A stretch of DNA of 64,000 bases from Arthrobacter sp. zg-Y1171. Its GTDB lineage: Bacteria > Actinomycetota > Actinomycetes > Actinomycetales > Micrococcaceae. Within the stretch, counting starts at the first letter, position 1. Every line of letters begins with the position of its first letter. The position numbers and the translations under genes are program-made. Where the stretch lies: NCBI RefSeq assembly GCF_025244845.1, contig NZ_CP104264.1, forward strand, positions 124,001-188,000, in the 5' to 3' direction. A model generated the notes under the pieces. That model was given only the letters and a program-made list of their open reading frames with translations. It ran no database searches and was not told where the DNA came from. Positions 17,605 through 27,620 of this stretch are shown piece after piece.

Positions 17605-18750
17605 TCAAAAGGTAGCTGCGGATTCCTTGTGGTGTTCGACGACGGCGGCGGTTGCCTCCGCAATGGCCTCCTCTTCGTCGGTGGGCACCACGAGGACGGA
17701 AATGGCAGAGTCGGGCGTACTGATCCGCCGGGCCTGCTTGCCGGGTGCCAGATTGGCTTCGGGGTCGAGCCGGATGCCGAGGGGGCCCAGCTGGTCCACC
17801 ACCAGCCGGCGGAAATGCCAGCCGTTTTCGCCGATCCCGGCAGTGAAAACCACCGCCTGCGCGCCGCCCACGGCCACGTGGTAGGCGCCGATGTACTTGG
17901 CCAGCCGGTAGGCGGCCACGGTCAGGGCCAGCCGAGCCTGCTCATTGCCGTTGTCGGCCGCTTCCTCGATTCCGCGCATGTCCGACTCGCCGGCCAGGGC
18001 CCGCAGCCCGGATTCCCGGTTGAGCAGGTTGTCCAGGGTGTCGGCGTCGTACCCCTGCCGGGCCAGGAAAACGAGGATCGACGGGTCAACGTCTCCGCTG
18101 CGGGTGCCCATCACCAGGCCCTCCAAGGGAGTGAATCCCATGGAGGTGTCGATGCTCCTGCCGTCCTTGATGGCCGCCACCGAGGCACCGTTGCCCAGAT
18201 GGGCGATCACGCCGTCGAACTTTGACGGCTCGATGCCCAGGAAGCGTGCAGCCGCCGGTGCGACGTAGGCGTAGCTGGTGCCGTGGAAGCCGTAGCGGCG
18301 GATGCCGTGACGCCGGTACAGGCTGTCGGGCAGTGCGTAGCGCCACGCGTGTTCGGGCAGGGTGCGGTGGAAAGCGGTGTCGAAGACGGCCACCTGCGGC
18401 ATCTTCGGCCATTTTTCATGGACGGCGCGGATGCCCATGGCGCTCGCGGGGTTGTGCAACGGGGCCAGCGGGCTGAGCCGTTCAATCGAGCGGACAATCT
18501 CGTTGTTGACCAATACGGGTTCGCTGAAGCGTTCCCCGCCGTGCACCACCCGATGCCCCACGGCGTCGATTGTGCGTCCGTCCAGCTCATCGCGGAGCCG
18601 GCTGCTGAGTTCTTCCAGCGCGGACGCGTGGTCCGGAACCACGTCGCCGATCCGGTCGATGATCCCCTTGGCCAGCAGTTCCTGGGTATCGGTCTCCCGG
18701 ACCTGATACTTCAGCGAAGAGGATCCGGAATTGATGACAAGAACCAGCAT
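17605..18750 (-). CDS. ackA: Acetate kinase
   Basis: Converts acetyl phosphate and ADP to acetate and ATP. The 381-residue chain starts with the ASKHA motif LVLVINSGSSSLKYQV and contains HRVVHGGERF, VFDTAFHRTLPEHAWRYALP, YGFHGTSYAYV and HLGNGASVAAI. Length is close to the usual 390-400. Its start directly abuts the pta stop (18751), so the two are co-translated as pta-ackA, the reversible acetyl-CoA/acetate overflow pathway. Confidence 0.95.
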   Translation of the reverse strand: MLVLVINSGSSSLKYQVRETDTQELLAKGIIDRIGDVVPDHASALEELSSRLRDELDGRTIDAVGHRVVHGGERFSEPVLVNNEIVRSIERLSPLAPLHNPASAMGIRAVHEKWPKMPQVAVFDTAFHRTLPEHAWRYALPDSLYRRHGIRRYGFHGTSYAYVAPAAARFLGIEPSKFDGVIAHLGNGASVAAIKDGRSIDTSMGFTPLEGLVMGTRSGDVDPSILVFLARQGYDADTLDNLLNRESGLRALAGESDMRGIEEAADNGNEQARLALTVAAYRLAKYIGAYHVAVGGAQAVVFTAGIGENGWHFRRLVVDQLGPLGIRLDPEANLAPGKQARRISTPDSAISVLVVPTDEEEAIAEATAAVVEHHKESAATF

Positions 18751-20823
18751 TTAATCCTCCTGTGCCTGCACTGCGGTGATGGCCACGGTGTTCACGATGT
18801 CCTCGACGGTGCAGCCGCGGCTGAGGTCGTTGACTGGTTTGCGCAGGCCCTGCAGGATCGGGCCCACGGCCACGGCTCCGGCGGACTGCTGCACGGCCTT
18901 GTAGGTGTTATTTCCGGTATTCAGGTCGGGGAAGATGAATACCGTGGCCTGTCCCGCCACTGAGGACCCGGGTGCCTTGGAGGCCGCTACGGAGGCATCG
19001 ACGGCGGCGTCGTACTGGATGGGTCCTTCCACCGGGAGATCCGGGCGGGCCCGGCGGACCAGCTCGGTGGCCTGCCGGACGCGTTCCACCGAGCCGCCCT
19101 TTCCGGAGGAGCCGGTGGCGTAGGAGAGCATGGCGACCCGCGGGGTGACACCGAACTGCTCGGCGGTGGCGGCGGAGGCGAGGGCGATGTCCGCCAGCTG
19201 CTCGGCGTCCGGGTCCGGATTCACGGCACAGTCGCCGTACACCAGGACGCGGTCCTCCAGCAGCATCAGGAACACCGAGGAGACGATCTTGACTCCCTCC
19301 CGGGTCCGGATGAACTCCAGTGCTGGCCGGATGGTGTTGGCGGTGGTGTGGGCCGCGCCGGAGACCATGCCGTCCACCCTGCCCAGCTGAACCATCATGG
19401 TGCCGAAATATGCCCCGTGGAGCATACGTTCGTTGGCGTCTTCCAGGGATACGCCCTTGTGCTTGCGCAGAGTGGCGTATTCCCGGGCGAATTCCTCCCG
19501 CAGGGCACTGGTGGCCGGGTTGATGAGGTTGATGTTGGACAGGTCAATACCCTCGCTTGCTGCCAGTTCACGGATCTGGCCCTCCGGACCCAGCACCGTC
19601 AGTGCACATACGTCCCGCCGGCTGAGGATCTCTGCGGCCTGCAGCACCCGCAGGTCCAGTCCTTCCGGCAGCACGATCCGCTGCCGGCTGGTGCGGGCCC
19701 GCACGATCAGCTCGTTGAGGAACCGCAGCGGTGTGGTGGTGGCAGGACGGGGGAGCGCCAGGCGTTCCAGCAACTCGGCCTCATCCACATGCCGGGACCA
19801 GGTGCCCAGGGCAGCGGCAACCTTCCGCCGGTTGCCGCTGGAGATCTCGCCCCGGACCCTGCTGACCCTGCGCGCAGTGATATAGGTGTCCGTCTCAACT
19901 TCGAAGACGGGAAAGGGTGCCGACGCCAGAAGCCCCAGGATGGCCGGTTCCACATCGATGCCGCCGGTGAGGATCATGCCGCTGGCCACGGGAAAGTCCG
20001 AGGAGAAGGAGGATGCCAGGGTGGCGACCATAACGTCGGCGCGGTCGGCCGGGACAATCACCAGGGTCCCGTCCGAAAGCTGGGGGATGAAGTTCCCCAC
20101 GGTCATGGCGGCAACCTTGACTGCGGAAACGTCGCGTTCAAGGTTGGCGCTGCCGGCCACTTGGCGGGCCCGCAGTGCCGTCTGCACTTCGGCGATCGAC
20201 GGCTGGGAGATTTCACTCTGCTCGGGAATGACGTAGACCGGCCGGCCGCTCTGTCCGGGCCGGATAGCGGCGGTGATGGCCTCGACGTCGGACGGTGCTG
20301 CCCGGTTGACCATCACGGCCAGCAGGTCGCACTTCGCGTCGGCCAATTGGCGGCGGGCCACATCGACGGCGTCGGCCGTCTCCGCCGCAGTGGTTTCCTG
20401 GGCGTTGACGACGGCGAGCACGACAGTGCCCAGGTCATTGGCCAGCCGGGCATTGAGATCGAACTCCAGGGCGACGTCGTGCCCGGAGAGATCGGTGCCT
20501 TCGACAATGACGACGTCGCAGTTTGCGGCGATTTCGCTGTAGACGGCCAGGCAGCGGGCATCAACCTCGCCGCGCTCCCCGGCAACCAGCAATGCACGCA
20601 GCTGAGTCCGGGTCAGGCCGCCGCGGCAGGTGGCCGGACCCAGGTTGAAGCGGCGCTGCATCAGCTCCACCATGGGATCCTGTGCCGGGTTGTCGCCCTC
20701 GACAATCGGCCTGAAGAAGCCCACCCGGTCTGCGTGCCGGCCGAGCATGTCCGCCAGCCCCAGGCTGATCAAGGACTTGCCGGATCCGGGCGTCATGGCG
20801 CTTACATAGATTCCACGGGCCAT
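18751..20823 (-). CDS. pta: Phosphate acetyltransferase, long form
   Basis: Interconverts acetyl-CoA and acetyl phosphate. The 690-residue long form starts with a P-loop NTPase-like domain (YVSAMTPGSGKSLISLGLAD), then a DRTGG-type middle domain (about 200-330), then the catalytic PTA domain beginning RIVLPEGLDLRVLQAAEIL, with SGAAHTTANTIRPALEFI and VYGDCAVNPDPDAEQLADIA. I chose the ATG at 20823 because the family starts there; the frame remains open further upstream. First gene of pta-ackA, divergent from the amino-acid permease. Confidence 0.93.
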   Translation of the reverse strand: MARGIYVSAMTPGSGKSLISLGLADMLGRHADRVGFFRPIVEGDNPAQDPMVELMQRRFNLGPATCRGGLTRTQLRALLVAGERGEVDARCLAVYSEIAANCDVVIVEGTDLSGHDVALEFDLNARLANDLGTVVLAVVNAQETTAAETADAVDVARRQLADAKCDLLAVMVNRAAPSDVEAITAAIRPGQSGRPVYVIPEQSEISQPSIAEVQTALRARQVAGSANLERDVSAVKVAAMTVGNFIPQLSDGTLVIVPADRADVMVATLASSFSSDFPVASGMILTGGIDVEPAILGLLASAPFPVFEVETDTYITARRVSRVRGEISSGNRRKVAAALGTWSRHVDEAELLERLALPRPATTTPLRFLNELIVRARTSRQRIVLPEGLDLRVLQAAEILSRRDVCALTVLGPEGQIRELAASEGIDLSNINLINPATSALREEFAREYATLRKHKGVSLEDANERMLHGAYFGTMMVQLGRVDGMVSGAAHTTANTIRPALEFIRTREGVKIVSSVFLMLLEDRVLVYGDCAVNPDPDAEQLADIALASAATAEQFGVTPRVAMLSYATGSSGKGGSVERVRQATELVRRARPDLPVEGPIQYDAAVDASVAASKAPGSSVAGQATVFIFPDLNTGNNTYKAVQQSAGAVAVGPILQGLRKPVNDLSRGCTVEDIVNTVAITAVQAQED

Positions 20824-20977
20824 AGCTGCTTGTCCGTTCGTTGCCGGGATAAAACCTGGGTTAGCCGCCCCTGACAAGCGAGTGGCGTACGTCATATCCA
20901 TCCTCGCAAAAGGCAGCGGCACTTGCCAGCCAGCGCCCCGGCGCCCGTTCCGCAGCCGCTGCTTTTTGAAATCCTTT

Positions 20978-20994
20978 GTCTCAGCATGTGAGAC
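20978..20994. promoter_or_regulatory. Inverted repeat between pta and the amino-acid permease
   Basis: GTCTCA and TGAGAC form a perfect 6-bp inverted repeat around a 5-bp spacer (GCATG), next to an AT-rich ACTAAAATAAG stretch in a 244-bp divergent promoter region. It has the form of a dimeric repressor site; the protein is unknown. Confidence 0.45.
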
Positions 20995-21067
20995 TAAAAT
21001 AAGAGCCGCACGGCGCCCGGACTACGATTGATCGGTTAGATTTCCCTCAGATAAGGCGAGGATCCAC

Positions 21068-22582
21068 GTGAGTCTCTTCCGTACAAAACCCATCGAGAGT
21101 TCCCTTGCGGATGCCGACGAGCCCGGCCGTCGGCTAAAGCGCTCACTCACCACCTGGGACCTCATGATCATGGGCGTCGCGGTGGCCGTAGGCGCCGGCA
21201 TCTTCTCGGTAGGCGCCCGGGCTGCGGCGCAGTTCTCCGGCCCGGCCGTAACCCTTTCGTTCGTGCTGGCGGCGATCACCTGCGCGCTCGCCATCATGTG
21301 TTACGCGGAGTTCGCCACGGCCATCCCGGTGGCAGGCTCCGCCTACGTGTTCACCTACGCCACGATGGGTGAGTTGGTGGCCTGGATCATCGGCTGGAAC
21401 CTCATCCTGGAGCTGTTCACCGCAGCGGCAGTGATCGCGAAGTACTGGGGCATCTACCTCAGCGAGGTCTTTGCACTGATCGGCTGGGACATTCCCGCAA
21501 CGCTGGACCTGGGCGTGCTTTCGCTGACGTGGGGACCGTTCCTGATCGTCGCAATCTTTACCTTCCTCCTGGTCATGGGTACCAAGCTTTCCGCCCAGGT
21601 GAGCAACGTTTTCACCATCATCAAGGTGGGCGTGGTGCTCTTCGTGATCGTCGCCGGTTTCTTCTACGTCAAGGCCGAGAACTACACGCCGTTTATTCCG
21701 GATCCGGTCGCCACCGCCACTGATGGAAGCTCGGGGGTCCTGCAGCAGTCCCTGTTCTCCTTCCTCACCGGTGCCGCCCCCGCGCAGTACGGATTGTTCG
21801 GTGTCTTTGCCGGTGCCGCCATCGTTTTCTTCGCTTTCATCGGATTCGATGTCGTGGCCACCTCTGCCGAAGAGGTCAAGGATCCGGGCAAGACCCTTCC
21901 GCGGGGCATCTTCGCCGGCCTGGCCGTGGTCACGCTGCTTTACATCGGCGTCTCCCTGGCCCTGACCGGCATGGTCCCCTACACCGACCTGGCCGCAGCC
22001 GAAGACCCCAACCTCGCAACGGCCTTTGCCCTCGTGGGAAACACCGGTGCGGCATCGGTCATAGCCGTCGGATCCCTGATTGGCCTGACCACGGTGATCA
22101 TGGTGCTGCTGATGGGCCTTGCCCGCGTGGTGCTGGCGATGTCCCGGGACGGCCTGCTGCCCCGCTCGCTCTCCCGGACCAGCGACAAGCACTCCACACC
22201 GGCCCGGCTGCAGATCATCCTCGGCGCCCTGGTCGCCGTGGTGGCAGGGTTCACGCGGGTGGACGTACTCGAGGAAATGATCAACATCGGCACGCTCTCC
22301 GCGTTCGTGGTGGTCAGCCTGGGCATCCTGGTGCTGCGGAAGAAGCGTCCGGACCTGCGCCCGGCCTTCCGGGTGCCCTTCGGCCCGGTGATCCCCGTCC
22401 TTTCCGCGGTGCTGTGCCTGTACCTGATGACCAACCTGGCGGTTGAGACCTGGATCTACTTCGCGGGCTGGCTGGTCATCGGCTTCCTGCTGTACTTCGC
22501 CTACGGGCAGCGGCATTCGCGTCTCAACGAGAAGTTCCATGACGTGGCCGCCGCCGGTGCAAGCCGGGACACGGCAGTCTGA
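21068..22582 (+). CDS. APC-superfamily amino-acid permease
   Basis: The 504-residue protein has 12-14 hydrophobic helices and the APC/CAT signature LKRSLTTWDLMIMGVAVAVG near the N-terminus, followed by AGIFSVGARAAAQFSGPAV. The long loop between helices near 215-235 and the FFAFIGFDVVATSAEEVKDP motif match the cationic amino-acid transporter group (YfnA-like). Translation starts at GTG with GGCGAGGA upstream. Monocistronic, followed by a strong terminator. Confidence 0.9.
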   Translation: MSLFRTKPIESSLADADEPGRRLKRSLTTWDLMIMGVAVAVGAGIFSVGARAAAQFSGPAVTLSFVLAAITCALAIMCYAEFATAIPVAGSAYVFTYATMGELVAWIIGWNLILELFTAAAVIAKYWGIYLSEVFALIGWDIPATLDLGVLSLTWGPFLIVAIFTFLLVMGTKLSAQVSNVFTIIKVGVVLFVIVAGFFYVKAENYTPFIPDPVATATDGSSGVLQQSLFSFLTGAAPAQYGLFGVFAGAAIVFFAFIGFDVVATSAEEVKDPGKTLPRGIFAGLAVVTLLYIGVSLALTGMVPYTDLAAAEDPNLATAFALVGNTGAASVIAVGSLIGLTTVIMVLLMGLARVVLAMSRDGLLPRSLSRTSDKHSTPARLQIILGALVAVVAGFTRVDVLEEMINIGTLSAFVVVSLGILVLRKKRPDLRPAFRVPFGPVIPVLSAVLCLYLMTNLAVETWIYFAGWLVIGFLLYFAYGQRHSRLNEKFHDVAAAGASRDTAV

Positions 22583-22617
22583 GCCCTGCGGGCCGAACGG
22601 TCCGCCGGGAAACCTCC

Positions 22618-22658
22618 AAACCCGCGTAGGCCGCTCCGGCGGCCTGCGCGGGTTTTTT
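22618..22658 (+). terminator. Terminator of the amino-acid permease gene
   Basis: AAACCCGCG/CGCGGGTTT and AGGCCGC/GCGGCCT form a near-continuous 16-bp stem with a single mismatch, and TTTTTT ends it (22653-22658). This is a textbook intrinsic terminator. Confidence 0.95.
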
Positions 22659-22684
22659 GGTGCCTGCAGTGGCACACTGGGCAG

Positions 22685-23029
22685 ATGCTTGTAGCCTTTT
22701 CCGTCGCTCCGTCCGGTACCGGACCGCAGACCCCAGCCGCCGGTCCTTCGGCCTCGGTGCACGACGCCGTGGCCGCCGCCGTTCGAATCGTCCGGGAATC
22801 CGGCCTGCCGAATTCCACGGACGCCATGTTCACCACCCTTGAGGGCGAATGGGACGAAGTCATGGATGTCATCCGCCGGGCCACGGAAGCGGTTGGCCAG
22901 TACGGCAGCCGGGTGTCGCTGGTGCTCAAGGCGGATATCCGGCCGGGGCACACCGGTGAATTGACCGGCAAGGTGGAACGGCTGGAAAAGGCGCTCGGCG
23001 ACCTGGACGAGTACAGCGGGCACGCCTAG
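22685..23029 (+). CDS. Thiamine-binding protein (MTH1187/YkoF type)
   Basis: The 114-residue protein matches the small thiamine-binding ferredoxin-fold family: VAFSVAPSGTG at the N-terminus, the SGLPNSTDAMFTTLEGEWDE core and ADIRPGHTG near the end. Members bind thiamine in the cytosol; their role is probably storage or transport support. A CACACT box ends 6 nt before the ATG, so a leaderless mRNA is possible. The methyltransferase gene follows after 41 bp. Confidence 0.85.
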   Translation: MLVAFSVAPSGTGPQTPAAGPSASVHDAVAAAVRIVRESGLPNSTDAMFTTLEGEWDEVMDVIRRATEAVGQYGSRVSLVLKADIRPGHTGELTGKVERLEKALGDLDEYSGHA

Positions 23030-23070
23030 GCACGCAGCGGCCGGACGCACCGGCGGAACGGGAGCAGGGG

Positions 23071-23721
23071 ATGTCGCAGTGGGAGCAGGTCGAGGAGTAC
23101 CTCAGCAGCCGCGTGGTGCGGCCGGATGACCAGCTGAAGGCCATCGTTGCTGCGACCGGGGCCGCGGGGCTGCCGACAATCGAGGTAACCGCCGCGCAGG
23201 GGAAGTTCCTGATGCTGCTGGCCCGCATCTCGGGGGCCCGGCGGATCCTGGAGATCGGCACCCTGGGCGGGTTCAGCACGGCCTGGCTCGCCCGGGCGCT
23301 GCCCGACGACGGCGAGCTCATCACGTGTGAATACGAACCCCGCCATGCGGAGGTGGCCCGCGCCAATCTGGCTGCGGCCGGGCTTATGGACCGCGTGACC
23401 ATTCAGGTGGGTGCAGCCCTGGACACCCTGCCGGATCTGGCCGAGGCGGAGCCGTTCGACCTGTTTTTCATTGACGCGGACAAGGTCAACAACCCCGCCT
23501 ACCTGGAGTGGGCGGTGAAACTGTCCCGGCCGGGGAGCGTGATTGTGCTGGACAACGTGGTGCGCGGCGGCACTGTCCTGGACCCCAGGGGCGACGAAGC
23601 GGTGCAGGGCACCCGCGCTGCCGTGGACATCCTGGGCTCGCATCCGCGGCTGGACGCCACGGCCCTCCAGACAGTGGGGAGCAAGGGGTGGGACGGGTTT
23701 GCGCTGGCGGTGGTGCTGTGA
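23071..23721 (+). CDS. SAM-dependent O-methyltransferase (family 3)
   Basis: The 216-residue protein resembles catechol/caffeoyl-CoA-type O-methyltransferases: motif I in RRILEIGTLGGFSTAWLARAL, the acidic loop CEYEPRHAEVA, the metal-site DLFFIDADKVNNPAYLEWA and VLDNVVRGG. These enzymes use a divalent cation and methylate catechol-like hydroxyls; the substrate here is not known. GGAG lies upstream of the ATG. It may share a transcript with the thiamine-binding gene. Confidence 0.9.
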   Translation: MSQWEQVEEYLSSRVVRPDDQLKAIVAATGAAGLPTIEVTAAQGKFLMLLARISGARRILEIGTLGGFSTAWLARALPDDGELITCEYEPRHAEVARANLAAAGLMDRVTIQVGAALDTLPDLAEAEPFDLFFIDADKVNNPAYLEWAVKLSRPGSVIVLDNVVRGGTVLDPRGDEAVQGTRAAVDILGSHPRLDATALQTVGSKGWDGFALAVVL

Positions 23722-23767
23722 CGCTCCCCGGTCAGGGACGCAGCCGGTGCCGACTTAAGCTGGAGAT

Positions 23768-24280
23768 ATGAGCTTTAGTATCCGGCGCGCCCTCCCCGGC
23801 GACGCCGAGGACTTCGTGTCCGTCCATCTGCAGTCCTGGCGGGAGAGTTACGCCCATGTACTGGGGGATGAGGTGTTCCGGCGCCGGGAAGCGGACCGCA
23901 GCGCCGCCGTCGAACACCGGCGGGCAGCCCTGACCGAACAGGCAATGGAGCCGGCCATTCGAAACTGGCTGGCCCACTCGGAAGACGGCCGGCTCCTTGG
24001 TTTCGCGTCCGCCGGTCCCGCACGGGACAGCGACTCGGACGTTCCGCTGGAACTTTGGTCCATCTACATCCTCGCCGAAGCGTACGGAAAGGGTGTTGGG
24101 CAGGCCTTGCTGGAGCAGGCCGTGGACAAGGAACCCGCTTACGTCTGGGTGCTAGAGGACAATGCGCGTGCCCAGGCGTTTTACCGGCGCAACGGCTTCG
24201 TGGCAGACGGAACGTCAAAGGACCTGCCGCAGGTCTGGGCCGGCACCGGCATGGTGGAAATCCGGATGGTGAGGCACTGA
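23768..24280 (+). CDS. GNAT family N-acetyltransferase
   Basis: The 170-residue protein begins with FSIRRALPGDAEDFVSVHLQ and has the acetyl-CoA loop in ELWSIYILAEAYGKGVGQALLEQAV, then the WVLEDNARAQAFYRRNGF motif, so it is a standard GNAT enzyme of unknown substrate. A TAAGCT box ends 6 nt before the ATG; GGAGAT overlaps this gap, so either a leaderless or a very short leader start is possible. Its stop overlaps the next gene's ATG (TGATG). Confidence 0.88.
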   Translation: MSFSIRRALPGDAEDFVSVHLQSWRESYAHVLGDEVFRRREADRSAAVEHRRAALTEQAMEPAIRNWLAHSEDGRLLGFASAGPARDSDSDVPLELWSIYILAEAYGKGVGQALLEQAVDKEPAYVWVLEDNARAQAFYRRNGFVADGTSKDLPQVWAGTGMVEIRMVRH

Positions 24281-25173
24281 TGGGGCGCAAGCGCCCCGGC
24301 AAGGATCCGGTGGACGCCGTGGCCGGCACCGGCCCGGTCGCCGGCACCTATCCGATCGACACGGGAACGTGTGAGCTGGTTCCGGACTCCTTCAGCTCCG
24401 ACGGCTGGATCCTGATGGTGAACGGAGTGCACAGTTCGCATATCGACCTTGCCGACCCGCGGCATCTGGACTTCGAATACATGCGCTGGATCGTTGCCCT
24501 GGTGGAATCCCGCTGGCGTCCGGACGCCTCGCTGCGTGCCCTGCACCTGGGAGCGGCGGCGTGTTCGCTGGCCCGGTACCTGGCCGCCGTCTATCCCGGT
24601 GCCCGGCAGGTTGCCGTGGAACTGGACGGCAGGCTGGCGGAGCTGGTCCGCGGGTGGTTTGACCTGCCCCGGGCACCCCTGCTTCGGCTGCGGGTGGGGG
24701 AGGCGCGTGCAGTCACCGAGACCCTGCACGAGGACAGCCGCGACCTGGTGATCCGCGATGTCTTTGCCGGCGCCAAGACACCGGTGCCGCTGACGACGGC
24801 GGAATTCACCGCGCACGTGGCCCGGGTGCTCGCTCCCGGCGGCGTCTACGTGGTGAACTGCGGTGACACCCCGGACCTGCGCGGCGCCCGCGCCGAAGCC
24901 GCCACCATCTGTGCGGCGTTTGAGTACACCGCGGCGATAGCCGATCCGGCCATGCTGAAGGGGCGTCGTTACGGCAATATCATCCTGGCCGGCAGCGACA
25001 CCCCGTTTGCGGAGGATCCGTCCCTGCCCCGCACCCTGCTGGGGGGAGCGGTGCCGGCCCACCTGTGGGATGACGCAAAAGTGCGCAGCTTCGCGGCCGG
25101 TTCCCGGCCGCTGCATGACGATCCTGTCCGGGAAGTGCCCGCGGAACAGTCGGTCCCGGCCCCCCGCCGGTAG
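24280..25173 (+). CDS. Spermidine synthase-like methyltransferase-fold protein
   Basis: The 297-residue protein resembles the spermine/spermidine synthase fold: NGVHSSHIDLADPRHLDFEY, then LHLGAAACSLARYLAAVYPG as the SAM-site glycine loop, VAVELDGRLAELVRGWFDLP, and the DLVIRDVFAGAKTPVPLTTAEF motif. Actinobacterial members of this type are often orphan genes, so polyamine synthesis is not assured. I chose the ATG at 24280, which overlaps the preceding stop by one base and is translationally coupled. Confidence 0.82.
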   Translation: MGRKRPGKDPVDAVAGTGPVAGTYPIDTGTCELVPDSFSSDGWILMVNGVHSSHIDLADPRHLDFEYMRWIVALVESRWRPDASLRALHLGAAACSLARYLAAVYPGARQVAVELDGRLAELVRGWFDLPRAPLLRLRVGEARAVTETLHEDSRDLVIRDVFAGAKTPVPLTTAEFTAHVARVLAPGGVYVVNCGDTPDLRGARAEAATICAAFEYTAAIADPAMLKGRRYGNIILAGSDTPFAEDPSLPRTLLGGAVPAHLWDDAKVRSFAAGSRPLHDDPVREVPAEQSVPAPRR

Positions 25174-25218
25174 CGTCCCCGGGGAGTACCTGCCGAAGGT
25201 GGCCGCCCGGCAGCTCCG

Positions 25219-25249
25219 TTGACAATCAGCATGCTTACTTCAGTAGGGT
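25219..25249 (+). promoter_or_regulatory. Possible katE promoter
   Basis: A consensus TTGACA (25219-25224) lies upstream of TAGGGT (25244-25249). The 19-bp spacer is longer than ideal. The catalase ATG is 57 bp downstream. Confidence 0.4.
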
Positions 25250-25305
25250 GGTGAGAATGACCGTGGCCTTCGGGCGGCGGTTGGACCAACCACGATGGAG
25301 GCTAC

Positions 25306-27519
25306 ATGTTCAGCAAGAGCACATCCGAACCCGACCTGCCCGTACCGGGCGCCCCGGCGCCGCAGGCCCCGGAACTGGCCGAACCGACGCAGCCGCGCGA
25401 ACCGCTGCCGCCCAAGCCGGACCAGGATGGACCGGAGACCGTGACTGCCACAGGTGTGGCCACCGGGGCGCCGAAGGCCTCCACCGCGCAGAGCGGACAA
25501 TTCCTCACAACTGCCCAGGGTGCGCGGTTGCGGGACACCGATCACTCCCTGAAGGCCGGCCCCCGGGGCCCGGTGCTTCTGCAGGACCACCACCTGCGGG
25601 AAAAGATCACCCACTTCGACCACGAGCGCATTCCCGAGCGCGTGGTCCACGCCCGCGGCGCTGCCGCCCACGGCGTGTTTACCGCCAACGGCGCGGCCGA
25701 AGGAGTCACGCAGGCCGGTTTCCTGGCCAAGGGCGTGGAAACCCCCGTCTTTGTGCGCTTCTCCACCGTGCTCGGCTCCCGCGGATCTGCGGACACGGTC
25801 CGGGACACCCGCGGTTTCAGCACCAAGTTCTACACCGCCGAGGGCAACTATGACCTGGTCGGCAACAACATTCCGGTGTTCTTCATCCAGGATGCGATCA
25901 AGTTCCCCGACGTGATCCACGCCGGGAAGCCGCACCCGGACCGGGAAATTCCGCAGGCCCAGAGCGCCCACGACACCTTCTGGGACTTCGTCTCGCTGCA
26001 CACCGAAGCGCAGCATCACACCATGTGGAACATGTCCGACCGCGGCATCCCGCGGTCCTACCGCACCATGGAGGGCTTCGGCGTCCACACCTTCCGCTTG
26101 ATCAACGCCAAGGGCGAAACCACCCTGGTGAAGTTCCACTGGAAGCCCCGGCAGGGTGTGCACTCCCTGGTCTGGGAAGAAGCGCAGATCATCAACGGCA
26201 TGGATCCGGACTTCCACCGGCGCGACCTCGCAGACGCGATTGAAGCCGGCGCGTTCCCGCAGTGGGACCTGGGCATCCAGGTCTTCCCCGACACCGAAGA
26301 CGAAATGTTCGAGGGCATCGACCTGCTGGACCCGACGAAGCTCGTCCCCGAGGAACTGGCTCCCGTCCAGGTCATCGGCACCATGACGCTCAACGCGAAC
26401 CCCACGAATTACTTCGCGGAAACCGAACAGGTGGCCTTCCACCCCGGACACCTGGTGCCGGGCATCGACGTCACCAATGACCCGCTGCTGCAGGGCCGGT
26501 TGTTCTCCTACATCGATACCCAGCTGACCCGGCTGGGTGGCCCGAACTTCAGCCAGATTCCCATCAACCGCCCGCATGCACCCGTCAACGACATGCTCCG
26601 GGACGGGTTCCACCAGAGTGCGGACCATTCCGGCGTGGCGCCGTATAAGCCCAACTCCCTCGACGGCGGCTGCCCCTTTATGGCCGGAGCAGACATGGGT
26701 GCCTTCATCGACGTTCCTGTCGAGGTGCCCGCGGCCCGCAAGGTGCGCGAGAATCCGGCGACATTTGATGACCACTACAGCCAGGCGCGGATGTTCTTCC
26801 GTTCCCTGACGCCGGTGGAGCAGGACCATGTGGTTCAGGCCTACACGTTTGAACTGGGCAAGTGCTATGAGGAGAACATCCGGCTGCGCCAGCTCCAGTC
26901 GCTTGCGAATATCGACAAGCGCCTTGCCGAGGACGTGGCTGCCGGCCTGGGCCTGACCGCCCCGGCTCCCGCCCTCGCCGTTGCCGACACAGCCCCCAGC
27001 CCGGCCCTCAGCCAGCTCGGCGGCTCCTGGCCGGTAGCGGGCCGGGTGGTCGGTGTTGTCGCCGATGAAACATCCGACCTGGCCTCGGTTTCCGAGGTCC
27101 TGGCAGCTGTCCATGCAGAGGGCATGGTCCCGCTGGTCATTGCACCGCACGGCGGCAAGCTGGGCGCTGAAATCACTGTCCAGCGGACCTACCTGACGGC
27201 CCGTTCCACCGAATTCGATGCCGTGGTTGTTGCGGCCTCGGGTGCCGCGGCACCGGATGCGGTGGACAGCTTGGATGCCAAGGCGGGCAATCCCGGCGGG
27301 CACCCCTCCCTTGACCCGAGGGTCACCCTGCTCCTGACGGAAGCCTTCCGCCATGCCAAGGCCATCGGGGCCTGGGGGGACGGCGCTTCGGTCCTTGCGG
27401 CCGCCGGCATCCCCGCTGAAACACCCGGCGTTGTTGTAGGCGGAGCCGCCGAGGTTGCCTCCGGCGTTACCGCGCTCCTGGCGAACCACCGGGTGTGGGA
27501 GCGTTTTCCTGCTGCATAG
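25306..27519 (+). CDS. katE: Large-subunit (HPII-type) catalase
   Basis: Decomposes hydrogen peroxide using heme. The 737-residue chain has a Pro-rich N-terminal arm (about 1-75), the catalytic His115 in RVVHARG, Asn188 in [10 protein letters not shown], and the heme-ligand tyrosine in [19 protein letters not shown] (near residue 402). The C-terminal domain from about 570 is the GATase1-like flavodoxin fold characteristic of HPII catalases ([20 protein letters not shown]). Length matches the family. GGAGG precedes the ATG. Monocistronic, with a perfect terminator downstream. Confidence 0.95.
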   Translation: MFSKSTSEPDLPVPGAPAPQAPELAEPTQPREPLPPKPDQDGPETVTATGVATGAPKASTAQSGQFLTTAQGARLRDTDHSLKAGPRGPVLLQDHHLREKITHFDHERIPERVVHARGAAAHGVFTANGAAEGVTQAGFLAKGVETPVFVRFSTVLGSRGSADTVRDTRGFSTKFYTAEGNYDLVGNNIPVFFIQDAIKFPDVIHAGKPHPDREIPQAQSAHDTFWDFVSLHTEAQHHTMWNMSDRGIPRSYRTMEGFGVHTFRLINAKGETTLVKFHWKPRQGVHSLVWEEAQIINGMDPDFHRRDLADAIEAGAFPQWDLGIQVFPDTEDEMFEGIDLLDPTKLVPEELAPVQVIGTMTLNANPTNYFAETEQVAFHPGHLVPGIDVTNDPLLQGRLFSYIDTQLTRLGGPNFSQIPINRPHAPVNDMLRDGFHQSADHSGVAPYKPNSLDGGCPFMAGADMGAFIDVPVEVPAARKVRENPATFDDHYSQARMFFRSLTPVEQDHVVQAYTFELGKCYEENIRLRQLQSLANIDKRLAEDVAAGLGLTAPAPALAVADTAPSPALSQLGGSWPVAGRVVGVVADETSDLASVSEVLAAVHAEGMVPLVIAPHGGKLGAEITVQRTYLTARSTEFDAVVVAASGAAAPDAVDSLDAKAGNPGGHPSLDPRVTLLLTEAFRHAKAIGAWGDGASVLAAAGIPAETPGVVVGGAAEVASGVTALLANHRVWERFPAA

Positions 27520-27556
27520 CTGATGCGGTTGCCGGTGCCGGTGCCGAAACCGGTTA

Positions 27557-27596
27557 AAACACGAAGGGATCCGCGGCCGCGGATCCCTTCGTGTTT
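27557..27596. terminator. Bidirectional terminator, 20-bp perfect palindrome
   Basis: The two halves 27557-27576 and 27577-27596 are exact reverse complements (AAACACGAAGGG ... CCCTTCGTGTTT), giving an A-run and a T-run for both strands. It separates the convergent katE and NCS2 permease genes. Confidence 0.9.
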
Positions 27597-27620
27597 GGCA
27601 GTACCGGGTGGAATCGCTCC

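Noticed and set aside
21143-23050. 635-codon open frame on the minus strand opposite the amino-acid permease
   Set aside because: It is the mirror of real genes on the plus strand, with His/Gly/Gln-rich composition and no motifs.
25240-27489. 749-codon minus-strand frame opposite katE
   Set aside because: Shadow of the catalase gene; composition is that of antisense coding DNA.
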